Shown piece by piece: positions 7,701 through 15,315 of a stretch of 28,948 nt of DNA. Under the pieces are notes generated by a model that made no database searches, was not told the origin of the DNA, and saw nothing but the letters and a program-made list of their open reading frames with translations. The DNA is from Patescibacteria group bacterium (lineage in GTDB: Bacteria > Patescibacteriota > Patescibacteriia > UBA2591 > UBA6264). The position numbers and the translations under genes were made by a program. Positions within the stretch are counted from its first letter, which is position 1, and each line of letters opens with the position of its first letter. The stretch lies in the NCBI GenBank assembly GCA_018896315.1, contig JAHIMV010000044.1, positions 1 to 28,948 of the forward strand, written 5' to 3'.

Positions 7701-8634
7701 ATTAAACGAATTTAACGAAGAAGAAAGAGGAAAACGAAAGAAATTATTGGATTGGCAAAAGAATATTCAGGAAAAACAATCCAAATTAAATCAATTTACT
7801 TATAAAATCAATGAATTAAAAATTGAGATGGCTCGTTTAGAAACTAAAAAAGACGTTTTAGAAGAAGAAATTAATGAAGAAATGGGAGCTCAAGGTAAAG
7901 AAATTATGAAAATTAGAAAAACTGATATTAAAATAAAACCAGAACAAGAAGATCTAGACGAAATTCATAAATTAAAACATCAGATGGAATTAATTGGAAG
8001 CATTGATCCAGAAATTACCAAAGAATATCCTGAAGTTAGTCAGCGCTATGAATTCTTAAATTCACAAAGTGATGATTTAACAAAAAGCCTTAAGACTTTA
8101 AATAAAATCATTCAAGAATTAGATGAAAAAATTAAAGAACAGTTCAAAAAAAACTTTTCTCAGATTAATCAAATGTTTGATCGCTATTTTAAAATTATAT
8201 TTGGCGGCGGCCATGCAAAAATAATTTTACAAAAACAAGAACAAGAGCCTCAAAAAAACGAAGACGAGCAAGAATCATTAATAATGAATAGAATAATTGA
8301 TGGAATTGATATCTTTGCTACACCTCCAGGAAAAAAAATAAAAAGCATTGAAATGCTTTCCGGCGGAGAAAAAGCCCTAGCCTCTCTTGCTCTTATCTGC
8401 GCTATTATCTCTATTAATAAACCTCCTTTTGTTGTCCTTGATGAAGTTGACGCCGCCTTAGACCAAGAAAATTCTTTTAGATTTGGAAAAATTTTACAAG
8501 AACTAAGGCATAATTCCCAGTTTATTATTATCACACATAATCAGCAAACAATTGAAGCGGCTGATATTCTTTATGGAATCACAATGGATAGTGATAGTAT
8601 TTCTAGGTTAATTTCTCTGAAATTAGAAGAATAA
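4747..8634 (+). CDS. smc: SMC chromosome-segregation ATPase, interrupted by an intein
   Basis: SMC compacts and segregates chromosomes as an ATP-driven dimer. The 1295-residue precursor starts with the SMC N-terminal head (YLKRLEIIGFKSFA) and Walker A GPNGVGK at residues 37-43. An intein fills residues 44-596, and Walker A resumes with Ser597. The Q-loop region (FGQKSYSVVSQGMVDQIL) follows, then coiled coil to about residue 938, a short non-coil stretch around residues 939-955, and coiled coil again to about 1130. The signature LSGGEKAL begins at 1204 and Walker B VVLDEVDAALD spans 1229-1239. The spliced protein would be about 742 residues, against about 1150-1200 in usual bacterial SMC, and I see no globular hinge. 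There is no CxxC zinc hook, so it is not a Rad50. It is the last gene of the plus-strand block. Confidence 0.9.
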   Translation: MYLKRLEIIGFKSFARRSILEFPKPKKGNLSIAAIVGPNGVGKCVHGSTKIALADGKIETIQNIVEKAIQSSPKKEYLNDGFCVKENPENLQVLSLNPQTLKLEKKPIYAFIKRKAPSFLLRIKTRAGREIITTHYHPFFSIKDGGLINLKANQLNKGVYIALPRILNINTQKIFFSQEKLLANFITRDNVYAPYSPALAKFISCLRTEYGSLKNLILTANTSYNGIYSIRNSQALNIAHLYPILKLNQFKDYTIKKIKSKGRGRCKLPLQLDSNLARFLGYIISEGRVTYSNHVRFVNNDPGLVKDFCKAAKETFNLTPHVFNYKERSKDVIIFSSVLCHFLERFFDLKINETSSQKSVPKQIFQAPIKIIREFVSALFEGDAYVCARKKATYIEYTTASKTLADGLVTLLLRLGIYPLLREKQKYASNTKNKTKRTYYSVYIFGIKNLKNLSNQLRFVGEKKKVLERIKRLKMSSNPNIDIVPNVNKIIKDVIRLSTIKVKPLRKKCSKLSAYNENRCYASRDGIKEIIKVIQKFGKKNQSVKNLLKQLEILSNSDIFWDEIISVEKIKAEKWVYDLSIPKTHNFVANNFVVHNSNLVESIRWALGEQSLKSLRGKKLQDIIFSGSVKKTRLNLAEVTLFFNNEDGAAPIDYKEFTVTRRIYRNGESEYLINKNKIRLQDILILLAKSNFGQKSYSVVSQGMVDQILQSSPLERKKFFDEATGIKQYQIKKDEAIRKIDRSQINLQQANIALSEISPHLRSLNRQINKLERRKEIEAKLIKLQNKYYGVLWQDSSEKIFLLNKKINQEIQKQKQVEEILENVQKQSEALVYEKIDDQYEKIQKDYQRTLEEKNKYLGEQSILQAQLNFQKQLNQRNEEKLEIELDEKKLLLDLKNLKSDQKEFLNKIEKISQIKELEKIKKLAKTIYEKIILCLKQFEPGRNTKTTSTNSEQEQLIKTLEENKEQIDRNIKEVDKKLERINQELNEFNEEERGKRKKLLDWQKNIQEKQSKLNQFTYKINELKIEMARLETKKDVLEEEINEEMGAQGKEIMKIRKTDIKIKPEQEDLDEIHKLKHQMELIGSIDPEITKEYPEVSQRYEFLNSQSDDLTKSLKTLNKIIQELDEKIKEQFKKNFSQINQMFDRYFKIIFGGGHAKIILQKQEQEPQKNEDEQESLIMNRIIDGIDIFATPPGKKIKSIEMLSGGEKALASLALICAIISINKPPFVVLDEVDAALDQENSFRFGKILQELRHNSQFIIITHNQQTIEAADILYGITMDSDSISRLISLKLEE
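4876..6534 (+). mobile_element. Intein with LAGLIDADG-type homing endonuclease, inserted in the smc P-loop
   Basis: The 553-residue intein spans residues 44-596 of the precursor. Block A starts with Cys44 (CVHGSTKIALADG). Block B holds the TxxH motif at T134-H137 (TTHYHPF). The two dodecapeptide motifs are LGYIISEG (about 280-287, acidic E286) and LFEGDAYV (379-386, acidic D383). Block F is YDLSIPKTHNFVAN, and block G ends in His595-Asn596. The +1 extein residue is Ser597. All residues needed for splicing and both endonuclease acids are present, so it should splice and may still home. Insertion right after the P-loop Lys is a known hot spot for inteins in ATPases. Without splicing, SMC could not bind ATP. 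Confidence 0.93.
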
Positions 8635-8635
8635 C

Positions 8636-8721
8636 AGCGACGCCAATACGCGAATTCACACGAATGTACGAATAGATTATTCGTAGATTAGTGTGTTATT
8701 CGTAATTAGTGTCGCTTTTTT
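8636..8721. terminator. Long hairpin between convergent smc and mreB
   Basis: AGCGAC (8636-8641) pairs with GTCGCT (8711-8716). Inside, ATTCG/CGAAT-rich arms pair imperfectly over most of the interval. A run of T (8716-8721) follows on the plus strand and merges with the mreB stop codon. It works as a plus-strand Rho-independent terminator for smc and probably in both directions. The CGAAT-rich make-up recurs in the leader of the second mreB gene. Confidence 0.7.
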
Positions 8722-9757
8722 AATCTCTGGACGAAGGAACAAAAACTTGTCTCAAATTTTCAAAATCCTCTAGCACCAATCCAGTACCCCTAATAATGGC
8801 TGTAGCCGGATCATCTGTTACTAATACAGGAATATTGATTCTTTTTTGAATCATTTTATCTAAACCACGTAACATTGCCCCTCCTCCTGAGAGAACAATT
8901 CCTCTTTCATAAATATCAGAAACTAGCTCTGGTGGAGTCGCTTCAATGGTTTCATGAATCCCCTCAACAATTGTCTTTAGTAGCGGCATAATCGCCTCTC
9001 TTATTTGGATTTCATTAATAAGCACCTCTTTGGGCAACCCTTTGATTAAATCTCTTCCTTTCACTCTCATTTCTTGATTTTTATTACCAAAGACTGAACC
9101 AATCTTGACTTTTATTTCTTCAGCAGTCTGATTTCCTATAAGAACCCCAAATTTTTCTCTAATATAACTAATAATATTTTTATTAAGAGATTCTCCTCCA
9201 ATTTTTAATGACTTGCTAGCAACAATTCCGTTTAAAGAAATCACTGCTGCCTCAGAAAGCCCTCCTCCAAGTTCAACAATTAAATTTCCGATTGATTCTT
9301 GAATGGGAAGCCGTACCCCAATCGCAGCAGCTACTGGTCTCTCAACTAAAAAAACCTCGCGTGCTCCTGCCTGTATAATAACGTCTTCTAAAGACTTTTT
9401 TTCTACCTCAGTTACATCAAGGGGAATAGCGGCAACTACTTTTGGTCTAGGAATAAGAGTAAAGGTATCTCTATGTACTTTTTCAAAAATTGATTTTAGC
9501 ATTTTTTCTGTCACTTCAAAATCTGAAATAACCCCATGACTTAATGGTTCAATAATTGAAATGTAACTAGGGGCTTTGCCCATCATTTTTAAGGCATTAG
9601 TTCCAATGGCAATAATTTGATCGTTTCTTAGATTAATAGCAACAACAGAGGATTCACTGATTACCATTCCTCGCCCGCGAATATAAACTCTGACATTAGT
9701 AGTACCTAAATCAATTCCAATATCTTTTGAGAATAAACCAAAAAATTTTTTAAACAT
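8720..9757 (-). CDS. mreB: MreB-like actin homologue, copy 1, with degenerate phosphate-2 loop
   Basis: MreB forms membrane-associated filaments that direct cell-wall synthesis. The 345-residue protein has the phosphate-1 motif IGIDLGTTN (13-21), the PVAAAIG segment after Glu139 (the position of the catalytic Glu region), and the adenosine motif IVLSGGGAMLRGLD near the C-terminus. The phosphate-2 motif, normally DIGGGTTE, reads ELGGGLSE (162-169). Asp is replaced by Glu and the Thr-Thr pair by Leu-Ser, which may change nucleotide hydrolysis. An N-terminal MFKKFFGLF could be an amphipathic membrane-binding helix. The gene stands alone, with a GAGCGAGGCGA ribosome-site-like stretch upstream. 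A canonical paralogue lies at 16756-17763, so this copy may be a specialised or regulatory filament protein. Confidence 0.88.
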   Translation of the reverse strand: MFKKFFGLFSKDIGIDLGTTNVRVYIRGRGMVISESSVVAINLRNDQIIAIGTNALKMMGKAPSYISIIEPLSHGVISDFEVTEKMLKSIFEKVHRDTFTLIPRPKVVAAIPLDVTEVEKKSLEDVIIQAGAREVFLVERPVAAAIGVRLPIQESIGNLIVELGGGLSEAAVISLNGIVASKSLKIGGESLNKNIISYIREKFGVLIGNQTAEEIKVKIGSVFGNKNQEMRVKGRDLIKGLPKEVLINEIQIREAIMPLLKTIVEGIHETIEATPPELVSDIYERGIVLSGGGAMLRGLDKMIQKRINIPVLVTDDPATAIIRGTGLVLEDFENLRQVFVPSSRD

Positions 9758-9775
9758 AATAGTCGCCTCGCTCCA

Positions 9776-9917
9776 AATTCCAAATTACAAGTACCAAGCA
9801 CCAAACAAATCCTAAATTCTAATAATTAAATTCTAAACTTTTTGAATTTTGAATTTTGGTTATTGGATATTGTTTGGAATTTGAAATTTATTATTTATTA
9901 TTTACGCACAGAGTGCG
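9776..9917. repeat. AT-rich spacer of short near-repeats with a small hairpin after proS
   Basis: The spacer is made of CCAAATTC/GAATTTTG/TTTGGAATTTGAAA blocks that form a loose inverted repeat: AAATTCCAAATTACAAG near 9776 pairs with the TTTGGAATTTGAAATTT region near 9872. At 9905-9917, CGCAC-AGA-GTGCG is a perfect 5-bp stem just after the proS stop, followed on the minus strand by an AT-rich but not T-rich run, so it is only a weak terminator candidate. Confidence 0.4.
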
Positions 9918-9919
9918 GC

Positions 9920-11383
9920 TTAGTAAGCCTGAGCAAATAACCACTTACGTTTAGCCGGCTTTCCACAATGTACACACTTTCCCTTTAAATTTTCTTTAAC
10001 TTTATTCATTTCTAAGACCCGCGTACTAAATTTGGTTTCTTGCTTAATTTTTTCTTCACACTTTTTATCTTCACACCAAAAAGCCCTAATAAAGACTTTT
10101 TGAGCTTGACTAATTTTTCTAAATTCTTGATAAGTATTAACTTCAACTGTTAAATCTCTTTTAATTTTCTCTGATTTGGCAAAAAGATCTTTTTGTATTT
10201 GATCCAAAAGACTTTTAGTCTTTATAATTAAATCTTCAACAAAAACCAAACTCTGTGAAAAAGTATCTCTTCTTACAAATTTTATTTTTTTGCCCTTAAG
10301 CTCTTTCTGCCCAATTTCTATTCTAAGAGGAACTCCTTTTATCTCCCATTCGTTGATACGATAACCCAAAGAGTATTTAAGGTCAATGTCAAGTTTGACC
10401 CTTAATCCGTTTTTATTTAATTTTTCATAAATCTTTTGGGCATATTTTTTTATCTTTTCCGACTGAATTTTTTCTTTATCAGCTATTACTAATATAACCA
10501 CCTGGGGGTCTGCTACCTTTGGAGGAAGAATCAAACCAGAATCATCTCCATGAATCAAAACTAATCCTCCGATTGACCGTGTAGATAATCCCCAAGAAGT
10601 CTGAAAGGGATGACATTTTTTTTCCTTATTATCCAAAAAACTAATATCAAATACTTTAGAAAAATTATCACCTAAATTATGTGAAGTAGCCGCTTGTAAT
10701 GCCTTTCCATTAGGAATAACCAACTCAACAGAATAAGTAGTTTTAGCCCCTGCAAATTTTTCCTGTTCGCTTTTAATGCCCACATAAGGAGATATGGCAA
10801 AATAGTCTTTATAAAAATCTTCATACCACTTTAAGGCCTCTAAAGCCATTTTAATGGCTTCTTGTTCTATTTGGTGGACTGTATGACCTTCTTGCCATAA
10901 AAATTCTGTTGTTCTAAGAAAAGGATAGGTTCTTTTTTCCCATCTAATTACATTACACCATTGATTTATTTTTAAGGGTAAATCTCGATAACTGTGAATC
11001 CAGTCAGCAAAAGTTTTATACATAATAGTTTCAGAAGTTGGTCTAAGAACATAAGGCTCAGATAGTTTTTCTCCTCCGGCATAAGTAACCACAGCTAATT
11101 CAGGAGAAAATCCCTGTAAATGTTTCTTTTCTTTTTTTAAAAGATGATTAGGAATTAATAATGGAAAATAACAGTTTTTAATATCGTTTTGCTTAAATTT
11201 TTTGTCAAGAACTGTTTGAACTTTTTCCCAAATAGCATAACCATTTGGCTTAATAATCATACTTCCTTTTACTTCAGAATAATCTGCTAAATCAGCGCGC
11301 AAAACAACATCACTATACCATTTGGCAATATTTTCTGATTTTTTTGTTAAACCCTTTTTTCCAAAATTCTTTTTTTCTTGCAT
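9920..11383 (-). CDS. proS: Prolyl-tRNA synthetase (archaeal/eukaryal type)
   Basis: ProRS charges tRNA-Pro with proline. The 487-residue protein is the short type without an editing insertion. Class II motifs are present: RPTSE at 114-118, the motif 2 region RWEKRTYPFLRTTEFLWQEG (147-166), TSHNLG (233-238), and GLSTRSIGG (265-273). An anticodon-binding domain starts near residue 290. The C-terminal zinc-binding domain has Cys437, Cys442, Cys470 and Cys473, and the chain ends in Tyr487. In the Thermus enzyme of this type the C-terminal Tyr carboxylate reaches towards the active site. The start lies 11 nt after the rseP stop, so it is in an operon with frr and rseP. Confidence 0.95.
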   Translation of the reverse strand: MQEKKNFGKKGLTKKSENIAKWYSDVVLRADLADYSEVKGSMIIKPNGYAIWEKVQTVLDKKFKQNDIKNCYFPLLIPNHLLKKEKKHLQGFSPELAVVTYAGGEKLSEPYVLRPTSETIMYKTFADWIHSYRDLPLKINQWCNVIRWEKRTYPFLRTTEFLWQEGHTVHQIEQEAIKMALEALKWYEDFYKDYFAISPYVGIKSEQEKFAGAKTTYSVELVIPNGKALQAATSHNLGDNFSKVFDISFLDNKEKKCHPFQTSWGLSTRSIGGLVLIHGDDSGLILPPKVADPQVVILVIADKEKIQSEKIKKYAQKIYEKLNKNGLRVKLDIDLKYSLGYRINEWEIKGVPLRIEIGQKELKGKKIKFVRRDTFSQSLVFVEDLIIKTKSLLDQIQKDLFAKSEKIKRDLTVEVNTYQEFRKISQAQKVFIRAFWCEDKKCEEKIKQETKFSTRVLEMNKVKENLKGKCVHCGKPAKRKWLFAQAY

Positions 11384-11394
11384 ACAAATTTTAT

Positions 11395-12546
11395 TTAAAA
11401 TAAACTGAAAATTTCTCTAACAGTAATAAAAAGTAAGAGTAAGAGTAAGATATAAAATCCTATATTAATTGAAATTAATTCTATCTTACTATTGATTGGC
11501 TTTCTTCTTGCCCCCTCTATAATAGAAAAAACTATACGCGAACCATCTAATGCGGGAAAAGGAATAATTTGAAAAACACCAATGGCAACGGAAAGCAAAC
11601 CAATAAACTGTAAAAGATAAATAAAACCAACGCGGGCCATATCACCAGCCATGGTCGTTATTCCTACCGGTCCAAGTAATTGGCCTATCATTTGTTGATG
11701 GACTACTAAATTCTTTAAAATTAGCCATAAACCATGAAAAAGCCTTCCTGTCAAAGAGATAGTTGTTTTAATACCAAGAAAGATAGACTGATGCCAAGGA
11801 TATGCGACAATTACTGTTTGAGACAAAGCAATTCCAATAACTCCTCTTGATTCTTTCATGTCGTCAAAAATTTGCTCACCCGGAATCACGTTAACAACCC
11901 GGTTAATTATCTCTTCTTGCCTCTTAACTTTTATCTCTAAAGATTGATTAAGTTTTGTTTCAATATAAGCTTGAATTTCTTTTACCTGTTTAAATTCTTG
12001 GCTGTCTAAACCAAGGATAATATCTCCAATTTTTAGGCCAGCCTGATCAGCTGGTGAATCTGGCATAACCATGCCAATTTGAATTCCCACTGGACGAAGA
12101 ATTTTTCCTCCGCTGATTTGTTCAACATCTTGAGGTAGGCCGACAAAATAGCAAAGAGCGAAGATGAAAAAAGCGAGAAAAATATTCATTAATATGCCAC
12201 CAGCAGCAACTAAAACTTTTTTCCACCAGACTTGAACAAAAAAACTATCTGGATCATTATTTGATTTTTCTCCTAACTCCCCTTTAAGTTTATTAAATCC
12301 ACCAAAAGGTATCCAATTTAAAGAATAAATTGTCCTGGTTTTTGCCTCTAATGGTTCGTTTTTACTCCAGAAAAATTTAAATCTAAATTTTTTGTCTGAA
12401 GATCTAACAAAACCACAAACTCTCGGCGGATACCCAAATCCAAATTCTTCCACTCTAATTTTAAAAATCTTAGCCAAAATAAAATGACCTAATTCGTGGA
12501 AAAAAACTACAATACTTAAACCAACAATAGCTAAAAAAATAAACAT
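11395..12546 (-). CDS. rseP: RseP-like site-2 (M50) zinc metalloprotease
   Basis: This intramembrane protease cleaves transmembrane substrates, such as anti-sigma factors or signal-peptide remnants. The 383-residue protein has the zinc motif HELGH (17-21) in the first membrane helix. A PDZ domain lies at about 150-215 (GMVMPDSPADQAGLKIGDIIL), further membrane helices at about 115-135 and 310-330, the third zinc ligand in ALDGSR (Asp334), and a last helix near residues 360-375. Length is typical of the bacterial family. AGAAGAGAAG just before the ATG may act as the ribosome site. It lies between frr and proS; in many bacteria uppS and cdsA separate frr from rseP, but they are absent here. Substrate is unknown. 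Confidence 0.92.
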   Translation of the reverse strand: MFIFLAIVGLSIVVFFHELGHFILAKIFKIRVEEFGFGYPPRVCGFVRSSDKKFRFKFFWSKNEPLEAKTRTIYSLNWIPFGGFNKLKGELGEKSNNDPDSFFVQVWWKKVLVAAGGILMNIFLAFFIFALCYFVGLPQDVEQISGGKILRPVGIQIGMVMPDSPADQAGLKIGDIILGLDSQEFKQVKEIQAYIETKLNQSLEIKVKRQEEIINRVVNVIPGEQIFDDMKESRGVIGIALSQTVIVAYPWHQSIFLGIKTTISLTGRLFHGLWLILKNLVVHQQMIGQLLGPVGITTMAGDMARVGFIYLLQFIGLLSVAIGVFQIIPFPALDGSRIVFSIIEGARRKPINSKIELISINIGFYILLLLLLFITVREIFSLF

Positions 12547-12608
12547 AACTTCTCTTCTGTCTTTAGTGTTCGAGGTTTTTAGATTTGCCTCGGTAATTAC
12601 TTGATAAT

Positions 12609-13181
12609 CTAAATAGTATTAATTTCTTTTTCTTTGCGCTCACCAATTACTTTAATCTCTTCCTGATATTCGTTAGTCAATTTATCTAAATCTTCAAAAA
12701 ATCGATATTTTTCATCTTCAGTAATTTCTTTCGACCGTTCTGCTTTAATAATTTCTTCACGAACAGAATCACGAATATTTCGTAAAGATTTTCTTACATT
12801 CTCTAGTTTACTATGTAAAATTTTTATCAGATCTTTTCTTCTCTCCTCATTTAAAGGAGGTAAAGATAAACGAATCATACCTTCAACCGAATTCACGGAA
12901 AAACCTAAATCAATTTTTAATAAAGCCTTTTCGATTTCCTTAACAATATTTTTATCCCAAGGTTGAACAACAATTGTTCTTGGTTCAGGAACATTTAAGG
13001 TAGCCAATTGTTCTAAAGGTGTTTTTGTTCCATAAACCTCAATTAAAAGATGACTAATTGATTCTGGGTTAGCTCTATTTGTTCTTAACCCTTGAACGTC
13101 TTTTTTTAAAAAATCAATTGCTTTATTAAATTCTGGTTTATGATACTCAATAATATTCACCCCGTTAGAAATTTTACTCAT
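12609..13181 (-). CDS. frr: Ribosome recycling factor
   Basis: RRF splits post-termination ribosomes together with EF-G. The 190-residue protein matches the family throughout, with LRTNRANPESIS near residues 32-43, the segment from VPEPRTIVVQPWDK (about 64-77), PPLNEERRKDL (about 107-117), and a C-terminal helix ending EEIKVIGERKEKEINTI. It is about five residues longer at the N-terminus than typical. Codons 4-8 (Ile-Ser-Asn-Gly-Val) are encoded by a 14-bp block that is repeated inverted in the leader, and a GTG at codon 8 could be an alternative start. It is the first gene of the frr-rseP-proS group. Confidence 0.94.
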   Translation of the reverse strand: MSKISNGVNIIEYHKPEFNKAIDFLKKDVQGLRTNRANPESISHLLIEVYGTKTPLEQLATLNVPEPRTIVVQPWDKNIVKEIEKALLKIDLGFSVNSVEGMIRLSLPPLNEERRKDLIKILHSKLENVRKSLRNIRDSVREEIIKAERSKEITEDEKYRFFEDLDKLTNEYQEEIKVIGERKEKEINTI

Positions 13182-13242
13182 AAATTTTATTTTAATACCC
13201 CAACAAGTAGAAATCGCGTTAATATGGGATTTCTAACGGGGT
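13159..13242 (-). promoter_or_regulatory. frr leader with two mutually exclusive stems
   Basis: The block ACCCCGTTAGAAAT occurs at 13159-13172 on the plus strand and, inverted, at 13229-13242: a perfect 14-bp pair spanning the frr start codon (13179-13181). A third, imperfect arm (13197-13215: ACCCC, spacer, AGAAATC) can instead pair with 13227-13242 to form a local upstream hairpin. In frr mRNA the leader arm can thus pair either locally or with codons 4-8. This is the layout of a translational switch, though it could also be the footprint of a mobile palindromic repeat. Confidence 0.5.
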
Positions 13243-13260
13243 CCATAATAATTATTAGAC

Positions 13261-14313
13261 TTATTTAATTAAATTAATCATTCCTAAATAAAGGGTGTCT
13301 GGGTTAACTGGATCAATTAATATTTTATTCGGAAAATTTTTACTGGGAATTGGCTTAGTTATCCAATTTTCTCCATTATCAATTGATTTATACAAAGTCT
13401 TATTAGTTGCATAATAAATAATATCTGTATTTTGGGGATGAACCGCAAAAGAATAAATTTCTACTTTATCTCCTGAGGTTATTAGTTTATACTCTGTCCA
13501 ATTTTGACCACCATCTTCGGTGTGAAGTAAACCAGCTTCACTAATACTAATTAAAGCATCTGGAAAATTAGGATTAAAGACTAATTGATGAATCTTTTCA
13601 GCCCCTGAAAAAGAATGATAACGCTCTTTTAAAGATTTCCAATCAATCCCATGATTTTCTGAACGAAAAATCTCTTGATTTAATAAAGTAACATAAATTA
13701 TCTGAGGATTATACGGATTTATTAGAACTTGTCCAATTCTTTTCTTAAAATTGTTTAAAGGGGTCCAACTCAAACCTCCGTCTTCACTGCGAATAAGCCG
13801 ACCATCTGAAAATCCAGCTGTGACAATATTTGGAAATAAATGATTAATAGCCAAAGCGCTTATTTCTACGTCAGAAAAAGTGTCTAAATAAACACTTTCC
13901 CAGGTTCTATTAGCGTCTTTTGTTTTAAAAATTCTATTTTCTATGCCCGCATAAACGATATGTTTAGCTTTTGGATCAACGGCTAATGAACTAATCTTTC
14001 CTTTGGGCAATCTTTTAACCTCTTGCCATGATTCAGCTCCATCAAAGCTAACAAAAAGGCCATTCTTTTTTGTTCCCAAATAAATAGTTTGAAAGTCTTG
14101 AGGATCAAAAACAAAGACGTTTGTTTCAATATTGTCTAAATATTTTTGTTCCTGGGGCAAACTTAATAAAGATATTTTTTGCTGCCAATTATTACCTCCA
14201 TCCACCGACTTATAAATACCACCCCCTGTTGATACATTTTCTACCCTAATACAACCACTAGCTAATAAAAAAACCAGCGATAAGGAGAATAAAATTGTTA
14301 TCTTTTTTAACAT
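13261..14313 (-). CDS. Lipoprotein with Asp-box (BNR/YCF48-like) beta-propeller
   Basis: The 350-residue protein starts with a lipoprotein signal peptide: basic MLKK, a hydrophobic core, and lipobox LASG before Cys21, so it is probably anchored outside the membrane. The mature part has at least seven Asp-box-like repeats (such as SVDGGNNW, SFDGAESW, SEDGGLSW, TEDGGQNW and SIDNGENW) spaced by about 40-50 residues. This predicts a sialidase/VPS10-type beta-propeller. No sialidase catalytic set is evident, so a binding or assembly role (as for YCF48/HCF136-type proteins) is more likely. It starts 4 nt after the holB stop and so is co-transcribed with holB and the glycosyltransferase. Specific ligand is unknown. 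Confidence 0.75.
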   Translation of the reverse strand: MLKKITILFSLSLVFLLASGCIRVENVSTGGGIYKSVDGGNNWQQKISLLSLPQEQKYLDNIETNVFVFDPQDFQTIYLGTKKNGLFVSFDGAESWQEVKRLPKGKISSLAVDPKAKHIVYAGIENRIFKTKDANRTWESVYLDTFSDVEISALAINHLFPNIVTAGFSDGRLIRSEDGGLSWTPLNNFKKRIGQVLINPYNPQIIYVTLLNQEIFRSENHGIDWKSLKERYHSFSGAEKIHQLVFNPNFPDALISISEAGLLHTEDGGQNWTEYKLITSGDKVEIYSFAVHPQNTDIIYYATNKTLYKSIDNGENWITKPIPSKNFPNKILIDPVNPDTLYLGMINLIK

Positions 14314-14317
14314 AAAT

Positions 14318-15307
14318 CTATTGATTAATTAATAAATTCTCAATAGCCAATTTTTGGTTGACATTGGCTGCTAACAAAAGCTGAGTTTTAAAAATTTGAT
14401 TGATCAAATTTTGCAAATCTTTTTGAGTATATTTTTGAGCTAAATCCCTTAGCTGAATGGAAATCGACTTATCAGCGGGACAAAGATTTAGTTTAACTAA
14501 AATCAAATCTCTAAGTAATCTTGTTAAATTATTTAAAGTCTGCTGAGGACTTTTTTTTGTATTAAGAATTAAATCAACTAATCGAAATTTACTTTCTGAA
14601 TCATTTTTACTTAAAAGAGATATAAAATCATTAATTAGGCTCCTTTCTTGTTCTATTTCTTTAAAATTTTGAGCAAATTGAATCGCCAAGCCAGGCCGAC
14701 CAATGGCCAATCCTAATATTTCTTTAGCTTTTTCTTCTTTCAAAAAAAACTCTTGTTTTAAAAATTTAATTATTTCTTCTTTTAAAGGAAAAGAAAATCT
14801 TAAAACCTGACATCGTGAACGAAGTGTTGCTGGTAAATAAGTGAAACTCCGTGAAATCAAAATAATAATTGACCTCAATGGCGGCTCCTCTAATAATTTT
14901 AAAAGGGCATTAGCAGCCGGAAGAGTGAGATTGTCTGTTTCTTCTATTATAACAACTTTATACTGAGCAGAAAAGGGGCTAGAATAAAGAAATTCTTTAA
15001 TTTGTCGAGTTTGTTCAACACCAATTTTTCCCTGTGGAGTTAATTCAAAAGAAGAAAACGAACTACCTAAATAAATAAAATCTGGATGAATCTTTTTTAA
15101 GAGCTGCTGGCAAGAGGTACATGTTCCACAAGGGAGAAAAGAGTTTTTCTTTTTGTTTAAACAAAATAAATTAGAAACAAAAACCTCTGCTACTTTATTT
15201 TTACCAATATGTTTAGGGCCATAAAATAAATACGAATGGGCTAGCTGATTATTAATGGCGCTTCTTTGTAAAAACTTAAGAATTTTTTGATGGCCGATAA
15301 CTTCCAT
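14318..15307 (-). CDS. holB: DNA polymerase III subunit delta prime
   Basis: Delta prime is a fixed subunit of the clamp loader that places the sliding clamp on DNA. The protein opens MEVIGHQKILKFLQRS and has HSYLFYGPKHIGKNK, a P-loop in which the usual GK(S/T) is GKN, so it probably does not hydrolyse ATP, as is usual for delta prime. A four-Cys zinc module (C...CGTCTSC), VVIIEETDNLTLPAANALLKLLEEPP and the SRC motif (LRSRCQ) follow. I start at the ATG at 15307: the reading frame extends to 15364 but would then overlap the upstream glycosyltransferase by 49 nt, and family proteins begin at this point. The result is 329 residues, of normal length. Confidence 0.88.
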   Translation of the reverse strand: MEVIGHQKILKFLQRSAINNQLAHSYLFYGPKHIGKNKVAEVFVSNLFCLNKKKNSFLPCGTCTSCQQLLKKIHPDFIYLGSSFSSFELTPQGKIGVEQTRQIKEFLYSSPFSAQYKVVIIEETDNLTLPAANALLKLLEEPPLRSIIILISRSFTYLPATLRSRCQVLRFSFPLKEEIIKFLKQEFFLKEEKAKEILGLAIGRPGLAIQFAQNFKEIEQERSLINDFISLLSKNDSESKFRLVDLILNTKKSPQQTLNNLTRLLRDLILVKLNLCPADKSISIQLRDLAQKYTQKDLQNLINQIFKTQLLLAANVNQKLAIENLLINQ

Positions 15308-15315
15308 TTTTTTAA

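Noticed and set aside
8250..8534. Antisense frames over smc, mreB, glyQS and others
   Set aside because: They are shadows of strong genes with no independent motif or start signal.
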